This document shows, piece after piece, positions 13,017 to 13,049 of a stretch of 13,049 bases of DNA. The notes beneath the pieces were generated by a model. That model did not search any database. It saw only the letters and a list, made by a program, of their open reading frames with translations, and was not told the origin of the DNA. Origin of the DNA: SIG588 sp964515215 (lineage in GTDB: Bacteria > Bacillota > Clostridia > Oscillospirales > Acutalibacteraceae); NCBI GenBank assembly GCA_964515215.1, contig CAZESL010000063.1:1-13049 (forward strand). The letters run 5' to 3'. Position numbers and translations under genes: made by a program. How positions within the stretch are numbered: the stretch's first letter is position 1; the number at the start of each line of letters is the position of its first letter.

Positions 13017-13049
13017 AACGAGACTCCAAGAAAAACTTGGGGTCTCGTT
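13017..13049 (+). terminator. Hairpin at the window end, probable spoIVB terminator
   Basis: A 14-position stem (13017-13030 with 13036-13049, one G-T pair) with an AAAAA loop. It lies 43 nt after the spoIVB stop. The expected T-run would fall just outside the window, so the call rests on the stem and its position. Confidence 0.6.

Overview
This looks like a chromosomal stretch from an anaerobic, endospore-forming, Gram-positive bacterium of the class Clostridia, probably a GC-rich gut-type lineage such as Oscillospirales or a relative. The evidence is a SpoIVB sporulation protease, a rubrerythrin, a 'type 3' prolyl-tRNA synthetase, strong AGGAGG-type ribosome binding sites and sigma-A-like promoters. 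A 10-N run inside proS shows that the sequence is a draft assembly. There is no prophage, transposase, CRISPR array or rRNA here.

Left edge (1-588): the 3' part of a tRNA-Val(GAC) and its terminator, then a dense array of seven short hairpins joined by a repeated 9-nt spacer that changes orientation midway. The array carries a promoter into a decayed gene that looks like a four-helix-bundle (23S rRNA intervening-sequence-type) protein. A strong bidirectional terminator follows.

Minus-strand housekeeping operon (4206 down to 517): one clear promoter, then proS, a cyclophilin, a Cys-rich YkgJ-like protein, mtnN (MTA/SAH nucleosidase) and a small XRE regulator, ending at the 517-549 terminator. 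Gaps are 15 nt or less, or genes overlap. The XRE gene lies between two copies of the last codons of mtnN that differ only at synonymous sites. This suggests a small cassette inserted at, or duplicated with, the mtnN 3' end.

Middle: divergent from proS is an unrecognised multi-pass membrane protein (4282-5481, +). It converges on a plasma-membrane-type (P2B) Ca2+-ATPase (5496-8120, -), and the two share a terminator hairpin that contains the ATPase stop codon. Upstream of the ATPase, in the same direction, is a DUF1294 membrane protein. The ATPase ribosome binding site is buried in a 12-bp hairpin.

Right half (+ strand): a shortened efflux-type adaptor overlaps a MacB/FtsX-family permease with no ATPase gene next to them. 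Then come a promoter, rubrerythrin and an SGNH/GDSL hydrolase in a two-gene operon ending at a very strong terminator. Last is spoIVB, only 25 nt after that terminator, and a hairpin at the window end. Themes are translation and SAM by-product salvage (proS, mtnN), cation and lipophile transport, oxidative-stress defence and sporulation signalling.
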